A stretch of 64,000 nt of DNA from Streptomyces lacrimifluminis (GTDB taxonomy: Bacteria; Actinomycetota; Actinomycetes; Streptomycetales; Streptomycetaceae), in contig NZ_BMMU01000020.1 in NCBI RefSeq assembly GCF_014646095.1, forward strand, positions 111,543 through 175,542. The letters run 5' to 3'. Of this stretch, positions 30,033-38,027 are shown in pieces. The first letter of the stretch is position 1. Each line of letters begins with the position of its first letter. The position numbers and the translations under genes were made by a program. The notes under the pieces were generated by a model. That model did not search any database. It saw only the letters and a list, made by a program, of their open reading frames with translations, and was not told the origin of the DNA.

Positions 30033-31565
30033 TCACTTGACCGCGCGCAGCGCGTCGACGATCCCGAACCCGAAGAATCCGTTGACCCGCTTGCCGCCCT
30101 CGCACACCGCGTCCTGCGTGCCGTCACCGTCCTGGTCGTACGACGTGGGACAGCCCGGGTTGTTCGCCTGGGCCTTGAGCAGCGTCTGGAGCTGCGCCGG
30201 GGTCGCCCACGGGTGCTTCGACTTCAGCAGCGCGGCTACGCCCGCGGCGTGCGGCGAGGCCATCGAGGTGCCCTGCAGGAAGCCGTACTCACCGTTCGGC
30301 ATGGTGGACAGGATGCGGCCGTTCTTCGACGGCGTGTCCGGTATCTGGTACTTGCGGTCACCGCCGGGGGCCGCGATGTCGATGACGCCGTTGCCATAGG
30401 TGGAGTAGTACGACTTGACGTTGTCCACACCCGTGGCGCTCACGGTGACGACACCCGGGAGCTGGGTCGGTACGTCGAAGCACTTGTGCGGGTCGATCGT
30501 GCGGGTGACCGGGGTCGAGTCGTCCGGGCTGGTGTCGTCGACGATCGCGTCGGAGTCCAGGTCGTGGGCGGAGTTGCCCGCCGACGCCAGGTTGAGGGTG
30601 CCCTTCTTCTGCGCGTACAGCTGCGCCCTGTTGACCGCGTCCACGATGGCCCGCTGGTCGGGGTCGTCCACGCAGTTGTACAGCCAGGGATCGACGTAGT
30701 AGCTGTTGTTCGTGATCTCGACGCCGTGGTCGGCGGCGAACACGAAGGCGCACACCACGCTCTCCGGGTAGAAGAGCCCGTTGTTCGGGTCGCTCACCTT
30801 GATGCCGGAGACCTTCACGCCGGGCGCGACACCGGCCACGCCGATGCCGTTGCGGGCGGCGGCGATCTCACCGGCCACATGGGTGCCGTGATAGTCCTCG
30901 GCGGTGTACGGACGCCACGCACCCGCACTGGTGTCCGCGACGCCGCCGACGCAGTTCGCCGACTGGTTCGCGGAGAAGTTCGGCGCGAGGTCGGGGTGGG
31001 TGTCGTCGACGCCGGTGTCGATCACGGCGACGGTGACCTTGCGGCTGCCCGGGTTGATCTTCGCGGCCTTGTCGGCGCCGATCGACCGCAGGTCCCACTG
31101 GTCGGCCTCAAGGGGCTCGCTCTCGGGGGTCTTGGCCGACACGGCCGCGACCTTGGCTGCCTCGGCGGCCGTCAGATAGTCCGCCGCACCCTCGTCGGTC
31201 GTCCCGGCGGAGACCAGCGGCGTGGTCCGCGTGGCACCCGCGGACCTCACGCCGCGCACCGCGCGGATCTCCGCCCCGAAGGAGGGGTTCGCGGAGTGGA
31301 CGACGATCACACCGATCTTCTTGTACGTGACCACGACGGTGCCGCCGGCCTTGGAGATCGCCTTCGTCACCGCCCCGATCGTGTGACGGTCGGTGCTCTT
31401 GGTGTTGACGACATACGCCAGGTTCGGACCGTCCACCGCCTGTGCGGCGGAGGCGGCCGGCGCGGCGGCGGACGCGGCCACGGGCAGGAAGCCGAGGGAG
31501 GCGGTCAGGGACAGCACGACCGGCACCGCGAGAGCGAGCCGGCGTCTGGAGCGCAGATGAGCCAT
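30033..31565 (-). CDS. Secreted subtilisin-like serine protease (S8), paralog 2
   Basis: A 510-residue exported protease collinear with the downstream paralog. The triad is at the same positions: Asp183, His226 and Ser434. The signal peptide ends near ASAAAP. The DQDGDGTQD loop at 477-485, flanked by Cys472 and Cys488, is also kept. The gap between the two genes is 67 bp, so they may be one transcript. This is a tandem duplication with clear divergence in the propeptide and surface loops. Confidence 0.93.
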   Translation of the reverse strand: MAHLRSRRRLALAVPVVLSLTASLGFLPVAASAAAPAASAAQAVDGPNLAYVVNTKSTDRHTIGAVTKAISKAGGTVVVTYKKIGVIVVHSANPSFGAEIRAVRGVRSAGATRTTPLVSAGTTDEGAADYLTAAEAAKVAAVSAKTPESEPLEADQWDLRSIGADKAAKINPGSRKVTVAVIDTGVDDTHPDLAPNFSANQSANCVGGVADTSAGAWRPYTAEDYHGTHVAGEIAAARNGIGVAGVAPGVKVSGIKVSDPNNGLFYPESVVCAFVFAADHGVEITNNSYYVDPWLYNCVDDPDQRAIVDAVNRAQLYAQKKGTLNLASAGNSAHDLDSDAIVDDTSPDDSTPVTRTIDPHKCFDVPTQLPGVVTVSATGVDNVKSYYSTYGNGVIDIAAPGGDRKYQIPDTPSKNGRILSTMPNGEYGFLQGTSMASPHAAGVAALLKSKHPWATPAQLQTLLKAQANNPGCPTSYDQDGDGTQDAVCEGGKRVNGFFGFGIVDALRAVK

Positions 31566-32023
31566 GGGTTCTCCACATCATCCGGAAACGGGACTCGCCC
31601 GGACAAGGATGGTTGCCGGGCAAGCGCGTAGCAGGGACGGACAACAGTTACGTACGCGCGAAAAGGCGGGCACGGGCGCGCGGCCCGCACCTCCGTATTG
31701 CAGGTACATGACGGGTGGTACAGGGCGAAGCTATCCCGCATCGCCGCTGGCCAGCAATGACTTCCGGAGACCAGTTCGGAAAGAAGTACGGCGAGTTGAA
31801 CCGGTCCTCGCGTGGCGCCGTGACCTTGGACAAGGAGCGCGAGGACCATCGGGCCCCTGTCGGATCACGCGTGGGGGCCCTACCATCGCGAGCCGACCCC
31901 CTGTGATCCAGATCACCGCGAGGTCAGAGAAGAGTCATGCCCGTACCAAGCCCCACCCCGTCCCCCAACGACCACGCACCCCCGTCCACCGCCGTGACCG
32001 CACCCGCAACGCGAGGAGACTCC
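31566..32023. other. Divergent intergenic region, protease and DUF485-actP
   Basis: 458 bp between divergent transcription units if the later DUF485 start is used. It holds the promoters of both units (not precisely located) and a CRP-like palindrome at 31903-31916. No gene is supported. Confidence 0.6.
31903..31916. promoter_or_regulatory. Palindrome resembling a CRP/FNR-type site
   Basis: GTGATC and GATCAC arms separated by two bases form a perfect inverted repeat. It differs at one conserved position from the Streptomyces Crp pattern GTG-N6-GNCAC. It lies just upstream of the acetate-permease genes. Confidence 0.45.
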
Positions 32024-32380
32024 GTGGCTACCGACGCACCGCCCCCCTCGAAGACAGAACGTCACTTCCCCTCCACGGAGGAGTTCGTCGAGGTGCAGCA
32101 GAGCGCCGAGTTCGGTGAACTGCGCCGCGCCCACCGCTCCTTCGCCTTCCCGCTGACCGTCGGCTTCATCGCCTGGTACCTGCTGTACGTCCTGTTGTCG
32201 AACTACGCGGGCGGCTTCATGGGCACCAAGCTCGTCGGCCACATCAACGTCGCCTTCGCCCTCGGCATCGCCCAGTTCGTCACCACGTTCCTCATCGCCT
32301 GGTGGTACGCGCGGTACTCCGCCGCGAAGCTCGACCCCAAGGGTGAGGCGATCAAGTCCCGGATGGAGGGCGGCGCATGA
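32024..32380 (+). CDS. DUF485 membrane protein (YjcH-like)
   Basis: A 118-residue protein with two TM helices (FAFPLTVGFIAWYLLYVLLSNY and GHINVAFALGIAQFVTTFLIAWWY). DUF485 proteins such as YjcH travel with ActP acetate permeases, as here, where the next start overlaps the stop. GTG 32024 has an ideal GAGGAGA site; an in-frame ATG at 31937 with weaker codon bias in between is the alternative. Confidence 0.85.
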   Translation: MATDAPPPSKTERHFPSTEEFVEVQQSAEFGELRRAHRSFAFPLTVGFIAWYLLYVLLSNYAGGFMGTKLVGHINVAFALGIAQFVTTFLIAWWYARYSAAKLDPKGEAIKSRMEGGA

Positions 32381-34002
32381 GTCCCGTACAGCAGAGTGTT
32401 CTCGCCGCAGGCGAGGCCGGCGAGCACCGGCCACTGATCATCTCCCTGTTCGCGGTGTTCGTCGTCGCGACCCTCGGCATCACCGTCTGGGCGGGCCGCC
32501 AGACCAAGAGCGCCGCCGACTTCTACGCCGGCGGGCGCCAGTTCAGCGCCTTCCAGAACGGCCTCGCGGTCTCCGGCGACTACATGTCCGCCGCGTCCTT
32601 CCTCGGCATCGCGGGTGCGATCGCCCTCTTCGGGTACGACGGCTTCCTGTACTCCATCGGCTTCCTCGTCGCCTGGCTCGTCGCCCTGCTCCTGGTGGCC
32701 GAACCGCTGCGCAACTCGGGCCGCTACACCATGGGTGACGTCCTCGCGTACCGCATGCGCCAGCGCCCGGTCCGCACGGCCGCCGGCACGTCGACGATCG
32801 TCGTCTCGATCTTCTACCTGCTGGCCCAGATGGCCGGCGCGGGCGTCCTCGTCTCGCTCCTCCTCGGCATCACCTCCGACGCGGGCAAGGTCGCCATCGT
32901 CGCCCTCGTCGGCATCCTGATGATCGTGTACGTCTCCATCGGCGGTATGAAGGGCACCACCTGGGTCCAGATGGTCAAGGCCGTGCTGCTCATCAGCGGC
33001 ACGATCCTCATTACGTTCCTGGTGCTGCTGAAGTTCAACTTCAACATCTCCGACCTGCTCGGTACCGCCGCCGAACGCAGCGGCAAGGGCGACGCGTTCC
33101 TGGAGCCGGGCCTCCAGTACGGCGCCACCGGCACCTCCAAGCTGGACTTCATCTCCCTGGGCATCGCCCTGGTCCTCGGCACCGCCGGTCTGCCGCACAT
33201 CCTGATCCGCTTCTACACGGTGCCCACGGCCCAGGCCGCCCGGAAGTCCGTGATCTGGGCGATCGGCATCATCGGCGGCTTCTACCTGATGACGATCGCG
33301 CTCGGCTTCGGCGCCGCCGCGCTGATCGACCAGAAAGAGATCACCGACTCCAACCCGTCGGGCAACACTGCGGCGCCACTGCTCGCCCTGCACATCGGCG
33401 GTGTCGACTCCGCCTGGGGCGCTGTGCTGCTCGCGACGATCTCGGCGGTCGCCTTCGCGACGATCCTCGCCGTCGTCGCCGGTCTCACGCTGGCCTCGTC
33501 GTCGTCCTTCGCGCACGACATCTACGCCAACGTCATCCGCAAGGGGCAGGCCACCGACAAGGAGGAGATGAAGGCGGCCCGCTGGGCCACCGTCTTCATC
33601 GGCATCGTCTCCATCGCCCTGGGTGCCCTCGCCCGCGACCTCAACGTGGCCGGTCTGGTCGCGCTGGCGTTCGCGGTCGCCGCGTCCGCCAACCTGCCCA
33701 CGATCCTCTACAGCCTGTTCTGGAAGAGGTTCACCACCCAGGGCGCCCTGTGGTCGATCTACGGCGGTCTGATCGTGGCGGTCGGCCTGGTGCTGTTCTC
33801 GCCGGTGGTCTCCGGCGACCCGAAGGCGATGTTCCCGGGCGTCGACTTCCACTGGTTCCCGCTGAAGAACCCCGGGATCATCTCGATCCCGTTCGGCTTC
33901 CTCATGGGCTGGCTCGGCACGGTCCTCTCCAAGGAGGAGCCCGACACCGGCAAGTACGCGGAGCTGGAGGTGCGGTCCCTCACGGGGACCGGAGCGCACT
34001 AG
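32377..34002 (+). CDS. actP: Cation/acetate symporter ActP (sodium:solute symporter)
   Basis: A 541-residue SSS-family transporter with about 13 TM segments. The family start DFYAGGRQFSAFQNGLAVSGDYMSAASFLG and HILIRFYTVPTAQAARKSV are conserved. It probably takes up acetate or a similar short-chain carboxylate with Na+. It overlaps DUF485 by 4 bp (ATGA). Confidence 0.9.
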   Translation: MSPVQQSVLAAGEAGEHRPLIISLFAVFVVATLGITVWAGRQTKSAADFYAGGRQFSAFQNGLAVSGDYMSAASFLGIAGAIALFGYDGFLYSIGFLVAWLVALLLVAEPLRNSGRYTMGDVLAYRMRQRPVRTAAGTSTIVVSIFYLLAQMAGAGVLVSLLLGITSDAGKVAIVALVGILMIVYVSIGGMKGTTWVQMVKAVLLISGTILITFLVLLKFNFNISDLLGTAAERSGKGDAFLEPGLQYGATGTSKLDFISLGIALVLGTAGLPHILIRFYTVPTAQAARKSVIWAIGIIGGFYLMTIALGFGAAALIDQKEITDSNPSGNTAAPLLALHIGGVDSAWGAVLLATISAVAFATILAVVAGLTLASSSSFAHDIYANVIRKGQATDKEEMKAARWATVFIGIVSIALGALARDLNVAGLVALAFAVAASANLPTILYSLFWKRFTTQGALWSIYGGLIVAVGLVLFSPVVSGDPKAMFPGVDFHWFPLKNPGIISIPFGFLMGWLGTVLSKEEPDTGKYAELEVRSLTGTGAH

Positions 34003-34038
34003 GCGCTCGTTCGCCGGTTCGCCGGCAAGGCATCGCGC

Positions 34039-34068
34039 GGGGCCGCCGTAGGGACCTACGGTGGCCCC
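34039..34068 (+). terminator. Hairpin terminator after actP
   Basis: GGGGCC plus CCGTAGG pair with CCTACGG plus GGCCCC around a 2-nt loop, with single mismatched bases in each arm. It lies 37 bp after the actP stop. Confidence 0.75.
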
Positions 34069-34177
34069 GCGCCGCATCCTGTGCCATCGGGCCGGTCTCG
34101 TTGTCGGTGGCGTCACGTAGGCTCGCAGGTGTAGGAGAAACTCCTGCCCGCGATCCGCTACGAGGGAGGGGGCCCAC

Positions 34178-35167
34178 GTGCTCATCGACACCTACGGCCG
34201 AGTCGCCACCGATCTGCGCGTCTCCCTGACCGACCGCTGCAACCTGCGGTGCACGTACTGCATGCCCGAGGAGGGCCTGCAGTGGCTGGCCAAGCCGGAC
34301 CTGCTCACGGACGACGAGATCGTCCGCCTCATAGACATCGCCGTCCGCATCCTGGGCATCGAGGAGGTCCGCTTCACCGGCGGCGAGCCGCTGCTGCGCC
34401 CGGGCCTGGTCGGCATCGTGGAGCGGGTCGCCGCCCTGGCCCCCCGTCCCCAGATGTCCCTGACCACGAACGGCATCGGTCTGGGCTGTACGGCGACCGC
34501 CCTGAAGGCGGCGGGCCTGGACCGCGTCAACGTCTCCCTGGACACCCTGCGCCCGGACGTCTTCAAGACCCTCACCCGCCGCGACCGCCACAAGGACGTC
34601 ATCGCGGGCCTGGAAGCCGCCCGCGCGGCCGGTCTGACCCCGGTCAAGGTCAACGCGGTGCTGATGCCGGGATTCAACGAGGACGAGGCCCCGGACCTCC
34701 TCGCCTGGGCGGTCGAGCACGACTACGAGCTGCGCTTCATCGAGCAGATGCCGCTGGACGCCCAGCACGGCTGGAAGCGCGAGGGCATGGTCACCGCCGG
34801 CGACATCCTCGCCTCCCTCCGCACCCGCTTCGACCTGACGGAGGAGGCCGCCGACGAACGCGGTTCGGCCCCCGCCGAGCGCTGGCTGGTCGACGGCGGC
34901 CCGCACCGCGTCGGCGTCATCGCCTCCGTCACCCGCCCGTTCTGCGCCGCCTGCGACCGCACCCGCCTCACGGCCGACGGACAGATCCGCACCTGCCTCT
35001 TCGCCCGCGAGGAGACGGACCTGCGAGCGGCCCTCCGCTCCGACGCCTCCGACGACGAGATAGCCCGAATCTGGCGCGAGGCGATGTGGGGCAAGAAGGC
35101 GGGAGCGGGCCTCGACGACCCGTCCTTCGTCCAGCCGGACAGACCGATGTCGGCGATCGGGGGCTAG
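34178..35167 (+). CDS. moaA: GTP 3',8-cyclase MoaA (molybdenum cofactor)
   Basis: A 329-residue radical SAM enzyme that, with MoaC, makes cyclic pyranopterin monophosphate from GTP. The N-terminal [4Fe-4S] ligands are C21, C25 and C28 (CNLRCTYC). The C-terminal cluster motif is FCAACDRTRLTADGQIRTCLF. It ends with the expected Gly-Gly tail (AIGG). GTG start at 34178 after GGGAGGGG. Other moa genes are not in the window. Confidence 0.95.
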   Translation: MLIDTYGRVATDLRVSLTDRCNLRCTYCMPEEGLQWLAKPDLLTDDEIVRLIDIAVRILGIEEVRFTGGEPLLRPGLVGIVERVAALAPRPQMSLTTNGIGLGCTATALKAAGLDRVNVSLDTLRPDVFKTLTRRDRHKDVIAGLEAARAAGLTPVKVNAVLMPGFNEDEAPDLLAWAVEHDYELRFIEQMPLDAQHGWKREGMVTAGDILASLRTRFDLTEEAADERGSAPAERWLVDGGPHRVGVIASVTRPFCAACDRTRLTADGQIRTCLFAREETDLRAALRSDASDDEIARIWREAMWGKKAGAGLDDPSFVQPDRPMSAIGG

Positions 35168-35173
35168 TCGTAC

Positions 35174-35240
35174 AGGGGCGCGGGGCTGTGACATTTGTGG
35201 CTTCGCCGCGTGGGCGCGACAAGCCACATACGGCCTGCAG
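35174..35240. repeat. Streptomyces intergenic repeat/terminator, copy B
   Basis: Near-identical to 20634-20700. TGTGGCTT and AAGCCACA pair across the conserved core CGCCGCGTGGGCGCG. Placed 6 bp after moaA, it can terminate moaA and the convergent small gene. Confidence 0.7.
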
Positions 35241-35254
35241 GCGACGATGCTTGC

Positions 35255-35482
35255 TCAGCCACCCGGAGGGGAGTCCCACTCCTCCAGCCTCACTACGTCC
35301 TTGAGGAACCCCCGCACCCCCAGAAACTGCGACAGATGCTCGCGATGCTCCTCGCACGCCAGCCAGGTCTTCCGCCGCTCGGGCGTGTGCAGCTTCGGGT
35401 TGTTCCAGGCGAGTACCCACTGCGCGTCCGCCCGGCATGCCTTGGCGGAACAGATGGGGGAATCAGGGTCGGAGCCGATCAT
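35255..35482 (-). CDS. Conserved small acidic/aromatic protein, unknown
   Basis: A 75-residue soluble protein with three Cys (CSAKACRADAQWVLAWNNPKLH, then WLACEEHREH) that may bind a metal. ATG 35482 after AAGG. An intrinsic terminator lies 27 bp upstream of the start codon, so its promoter must lie in the 27-bp to 215-bp gap or the terminator is an attenuator. Function unknown. Confidence 0.7.
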   Translation of the reverse strand: MIGSDPDSPICSAKACRADAQWVLAWNNPKLHTPERRKTWLACEEHREHLSQFLGVRGFLKDVVRLEEWDSPPGG

Positions 35483-35509
35483 CTGCTGACCTTAACCCGG
35501 CGGAAACAG

Positions 35510-35558
35510 GGCTCAAAAAGGCGACGCCGAGCAGCCACGGGGGGAGCTGCCCGGCGTC
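35510..35558 (-). terminator. Intrinsic terminator or attenuator with U-tract
   Basis: On the minus strand, GACGCCG+GCAGC pairs with GCTGC+CGGCGTC (35523-35558, one bulged base per arm) and is followed by GCCTTTTTG. A second hairpin (GCTCCG/CGGAGC) lies just upstream at about 35562-35590. It sits between the DUF3099 gene and the small gene at 35482. Confidence 0.75.
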
Positions 35559-35697
35559 GGTCTGTCGCTCCGACGGGGGATGCGGAGCGCGTACGAAGTA
35601 TGTCATGGGTAACCGTCCGACCGGCACCTGAACTTCATGATTGATCTGAGCTTTTCTTGAGCTTGGCGACGCCGTTCCGACTGACTTCCGGTCAGGA

Positions 35698-36090
35698 TCA
35701 CTCGTGCCGATTACCCCGCATACCGGCCCCCTGATCGCCCCCGGCGTCTTCCGCTGCGGATTCCGCGAAACCCTCCTCCGGCCGCGGCGGCGTGATCATC
35801 GGCCGCACCGGAACCGTCACGAACGTCGACGGGAGGCCAGGCGCGTTCTCGCGGCCCGCGTTGGCGATCACCACGGAGATGTAGGGCAGGACCATGCCGA
35901 GGACCAATGCCACGAACGCTACGTGCCGTTCGACGTTCCAGAGCACCGCCGCGAGGACCACGGCCACCGTGCGCACGGACATGGAGATGACGTACCGGCG
36001 CTGTCTGGCCCGGACATCGTCCGCGAGCCCCTGCCGGGCCCCGGTGATCCGGAAGACCTGGGTGTCGCCGCTGTTGCTCCGCTTCCGCAT
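35698..36090 (-). CDS. DUF3099 small membrane protein
   Basis: A 130-residue protein with two TM segments (RRYVISMSVRTVAVVLAAVLW and VAFVALVLGMVLPYISVVIANAG) preceded by the DUF3099 opening VFRITGARQGLADDVRARQRRY. The C-terminal half is Pro/Glu-rich and disordered. Start ATG 36090, with an adjacent GTG at 36093. Function unknown. Confidence 0.85.
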   Translation of the reverse strand: MRKRSNSGDTQVFRITGARQGLADDVRARQRRYVISMSVRTVAVVLAAVLWNVERHVAFVALVLGMVLPYISVVIANAGRENAPGLPSTFVTVPVRPMITPPRPEEGFAESAAEDAGGDQGAGMRGNRHE

Positions 36091-36337
36091 CACGTTCCAC
36101 CATCCACCCGAATCGGCCACGCCCCGGCCCGTACCCCGCGCCGAACCCGGTCGGAAAACCAGGGACGGACAGGCTTCCACGGTACGCCGCGCCTGCGTCG
36201 CCTACGAGACCGGGGCACCTTCCGGCGGGGCGACCCTGCTGCGCCGTACCGCGTACCGACGTCCCCGACATGCGCCGTAGCGCGAACGGGCCGACACTGG
36301 GCGTAATGATCACGTAGAGCCGTACGAGGAGGCATCC

Positions 36338-36613
36338 ATGGGCTGGTTGTGGGCGATCATCGTGGGATTCGTGCTGGGTCTGCTGGCCAAGGCGATCATT
36401 CCGGGCAAGCAGCACAGCCCGCTCTGGCTGACGACCATCTTCGGCATCCTCGGTGCCGTCATCGGCAACGCGATCGCACGAGGTCTCGGCATCGACGAGA
36501 CGAGCGGCATCGACTGGGGCCGGCACGCGCTCCAGCTCGCGGCGGCCGTCGTGATCGTGTTCCTGGGGGACATGGCGTACTCGATGATGCGCGGCAAGAG
36601 ACAGCGGGCCTAG
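36338..36613 (+). CDS. GlsB/YeaQ/YmgE family membrane protein
   Basis: A 91-residue protein with three TM segments and the family signature GWLWAIIVGFVLGLLAKAIIPG. Despite the database name, transglycosylase activity is unproven. ATG 36338 after GAGGAGG. A strong bidirectional terminator follows. Confidence 0.85.
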   Translation: MGWLWAIIVGFVLGLLAKAIIPGKQHSPLWLTTIFGILGAVIGNAIARGLGIDETSGIDWGRHALQLAAAVVIVFLGDMAYSMMRGKRQRA

Positions 36614-36624
36614 CGCCTGTCGAA

Positions 36625-36670
36625 CGTGTGAAGGGGGCGGCCCGATCAACAGGGCCGCCCCCTTCACACG
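36625..36670. terminator. Bidirectional 19-bp perfect hairpin terminator
   Basis: 36625-36643 pairs perfectly with 36652-36670 over 19 bp with an 8-nt loop. It lies between the convergent GlsB-like gene and tyrS and serves both. Confidence 0.93.
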
Positions 36671-36692
36671 TACTCGGACACCTGCGGTCCGG

Positions 36693-37958
36693 TCAGCCGG
36701 TGACCTCCACCGCCGCCAGGTTCTTCTTGCCCCGGCGCAGGACCAGCCACCGCCCGTGCAGCAGGTCGTCCTTCGCGGGAACCGCGTCCTCGGCGGTGAC
36801 CTTCGCGTTGTTCACGTACGCGCCGCCCTCCTTCACCGTGCGCCGCGCGGCCGACTTGCTGGCCACCAGCCCGACCTCGGCGAACAGGTCGATGACCGGC
36901 CCCGCCTCGGCGACCCGGATGTGCGGCACCTCGGAGAGGGCCGCGCTCAGTGTCCGCTCGTCCAGCTCACCCAGCTCGCCCTGGCCGAAGAGGGCCTTCG
37001 ACGCGGCGATCACGGCGGCCGTCTGCCCGGCGCCGTGCACCAGCGTCGTCAGCTCCTCGGCGAGCGCGCGCTGTGCGGCCCGCGCCTGCGGACGCTCCGC
37101 GGTCTGCGCCTCCATCGCCTCCAGCTCCTCCCGGGACCGGAAGGACAGGATGCGCATGTACCCCGAGATGTCCCGGTCGTCCACGTTCAGCCAGAACTGG
37201 TAGAACGCGTACGGCGTCGTCATCTCCGGGTCGAGCCAGATGGCGCCGCCCTCGGTCTTGCCGAACTTGGTGCCGTCCGCCTTCGTCATGAGCGGCGTCG
37301 CCAGCGCGTGCGCGGAGGCGTCCGGCTCCAGACGGTGGATCAGGTCGAGACCGGCGGTGAGGTTGCCCCACTGGTCGCTGCCGCCCTGCTGGAGCGTGCA
37401 GCCGTACCTCCGGTACAGCTCCAGGAAGTCCATGCCCTGGAGGAGCTGGTAGCTGAACTCCGTGTAACTGATGCCCTGGTCGGACTCCAGACGACGGGCG
37501 ACCGAGTCCTTCGTCAGCATCTTGTTGACGCGGAAGTGCTTGCCGATGTCCCGGAGGAACTCGATGGCGGACAGCCCGGCCGTCCAGTCCAGGTTGTTCA
37601 CCATCATCGCGGCGTTCTCGCCCTCGAAGGACAGGAACGGCTCGATCTGCGCGCGGAGCCGCGTCACCCAGTGCGCGACCGTCTCCGGGTCGTTCAGCGT
37701 GCGCTCCGCGGTGGGACGCGGGTCGCCGATCTGGCCGGTCGCCCCGCCGACCAGGGCCAGCGGACGAAGGCCCGCCTGCTGGAGGCGGCGCATGGTGAGC
37801 ACCTGCACCAGATGGCCGACGTGCAGACTGGCCGCGGTCGGGTCGAAACCGCAATAGAACGTGACGGGACCGTCCGCGAGCGCCTTGCGCAAAGCGTTTT
37901 CGTCAGTGGACAGGGCGAACAGCCCACGCCACTTCAGCTCGTCGACGATGTCCGTCAC
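36693..37958 (-). CDS. tyrS: Tyrosyl-tRNA synthetase
   Basis: A 421-residue class I synthetase. The HIGH motif is HVGH, the KMSKS motif is KFGKTEGG, and the C-terminal S4 domain (VGLVASKSAARRTVKEGGAYVNN) binds tRNA. YCGFDPTAASLHVGH and GCTLQQGGSDQWGN mark the tyrosine and ATP pockets. GTG start after AAGGAGA. It lies 69 bp after the TldE gene on the same strand. No T-box is visible. Confidence 0.95.
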   Translation of the reverse strand: MTDIVDELKWRGLFALSTDENALRKALADGPVTFYCGFDPTAASLHVGHLVQVLTMRRLQQAGLRPLALVGGATGQIGDPRPTAERTLNDPETVAHWVTRLRAQIEPFLSFEGENAAMMVNNLDWTAGLSAIEFLRDIGKHFRVNKMLTKDSVARRLESDQGISYTEFSYQLLQGMDFLELYRRYGCTLQQGGSDQWGNLTAGLDLIHRLEPDASAHALATPLMTKADGTKFGKTEGGAIWLDPEMTTPYAFYQFWLNVDDRDISGYMRILSFRSREELEAMEAQTAERPQARAAQRALAEELTTLVHGAGQTAAVIAASKALFGQGELGELDERTLSAALSEVPHIRVAEAGPVIDLFAEVGLVASKSAARRTVKEGGAYVNNAKVTAEDAVPAKDDLLHGRWLVLRRGKKNLAAVEVTG

Positions 37959-38027
37959 GGTTCTCGTATCTCCTTGAATGGTCTTCTGCGCAGTTCTACG
38001 GCAGCCGAGTGACTACCGGCAACGAGG

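Noticed and set aside
37959..38027. T-box or other tRNA-sensing leader before tyrS
   Set aside because: Only 69 bp separate it from the previous gene, and no specifier loop or antiterminator is present.
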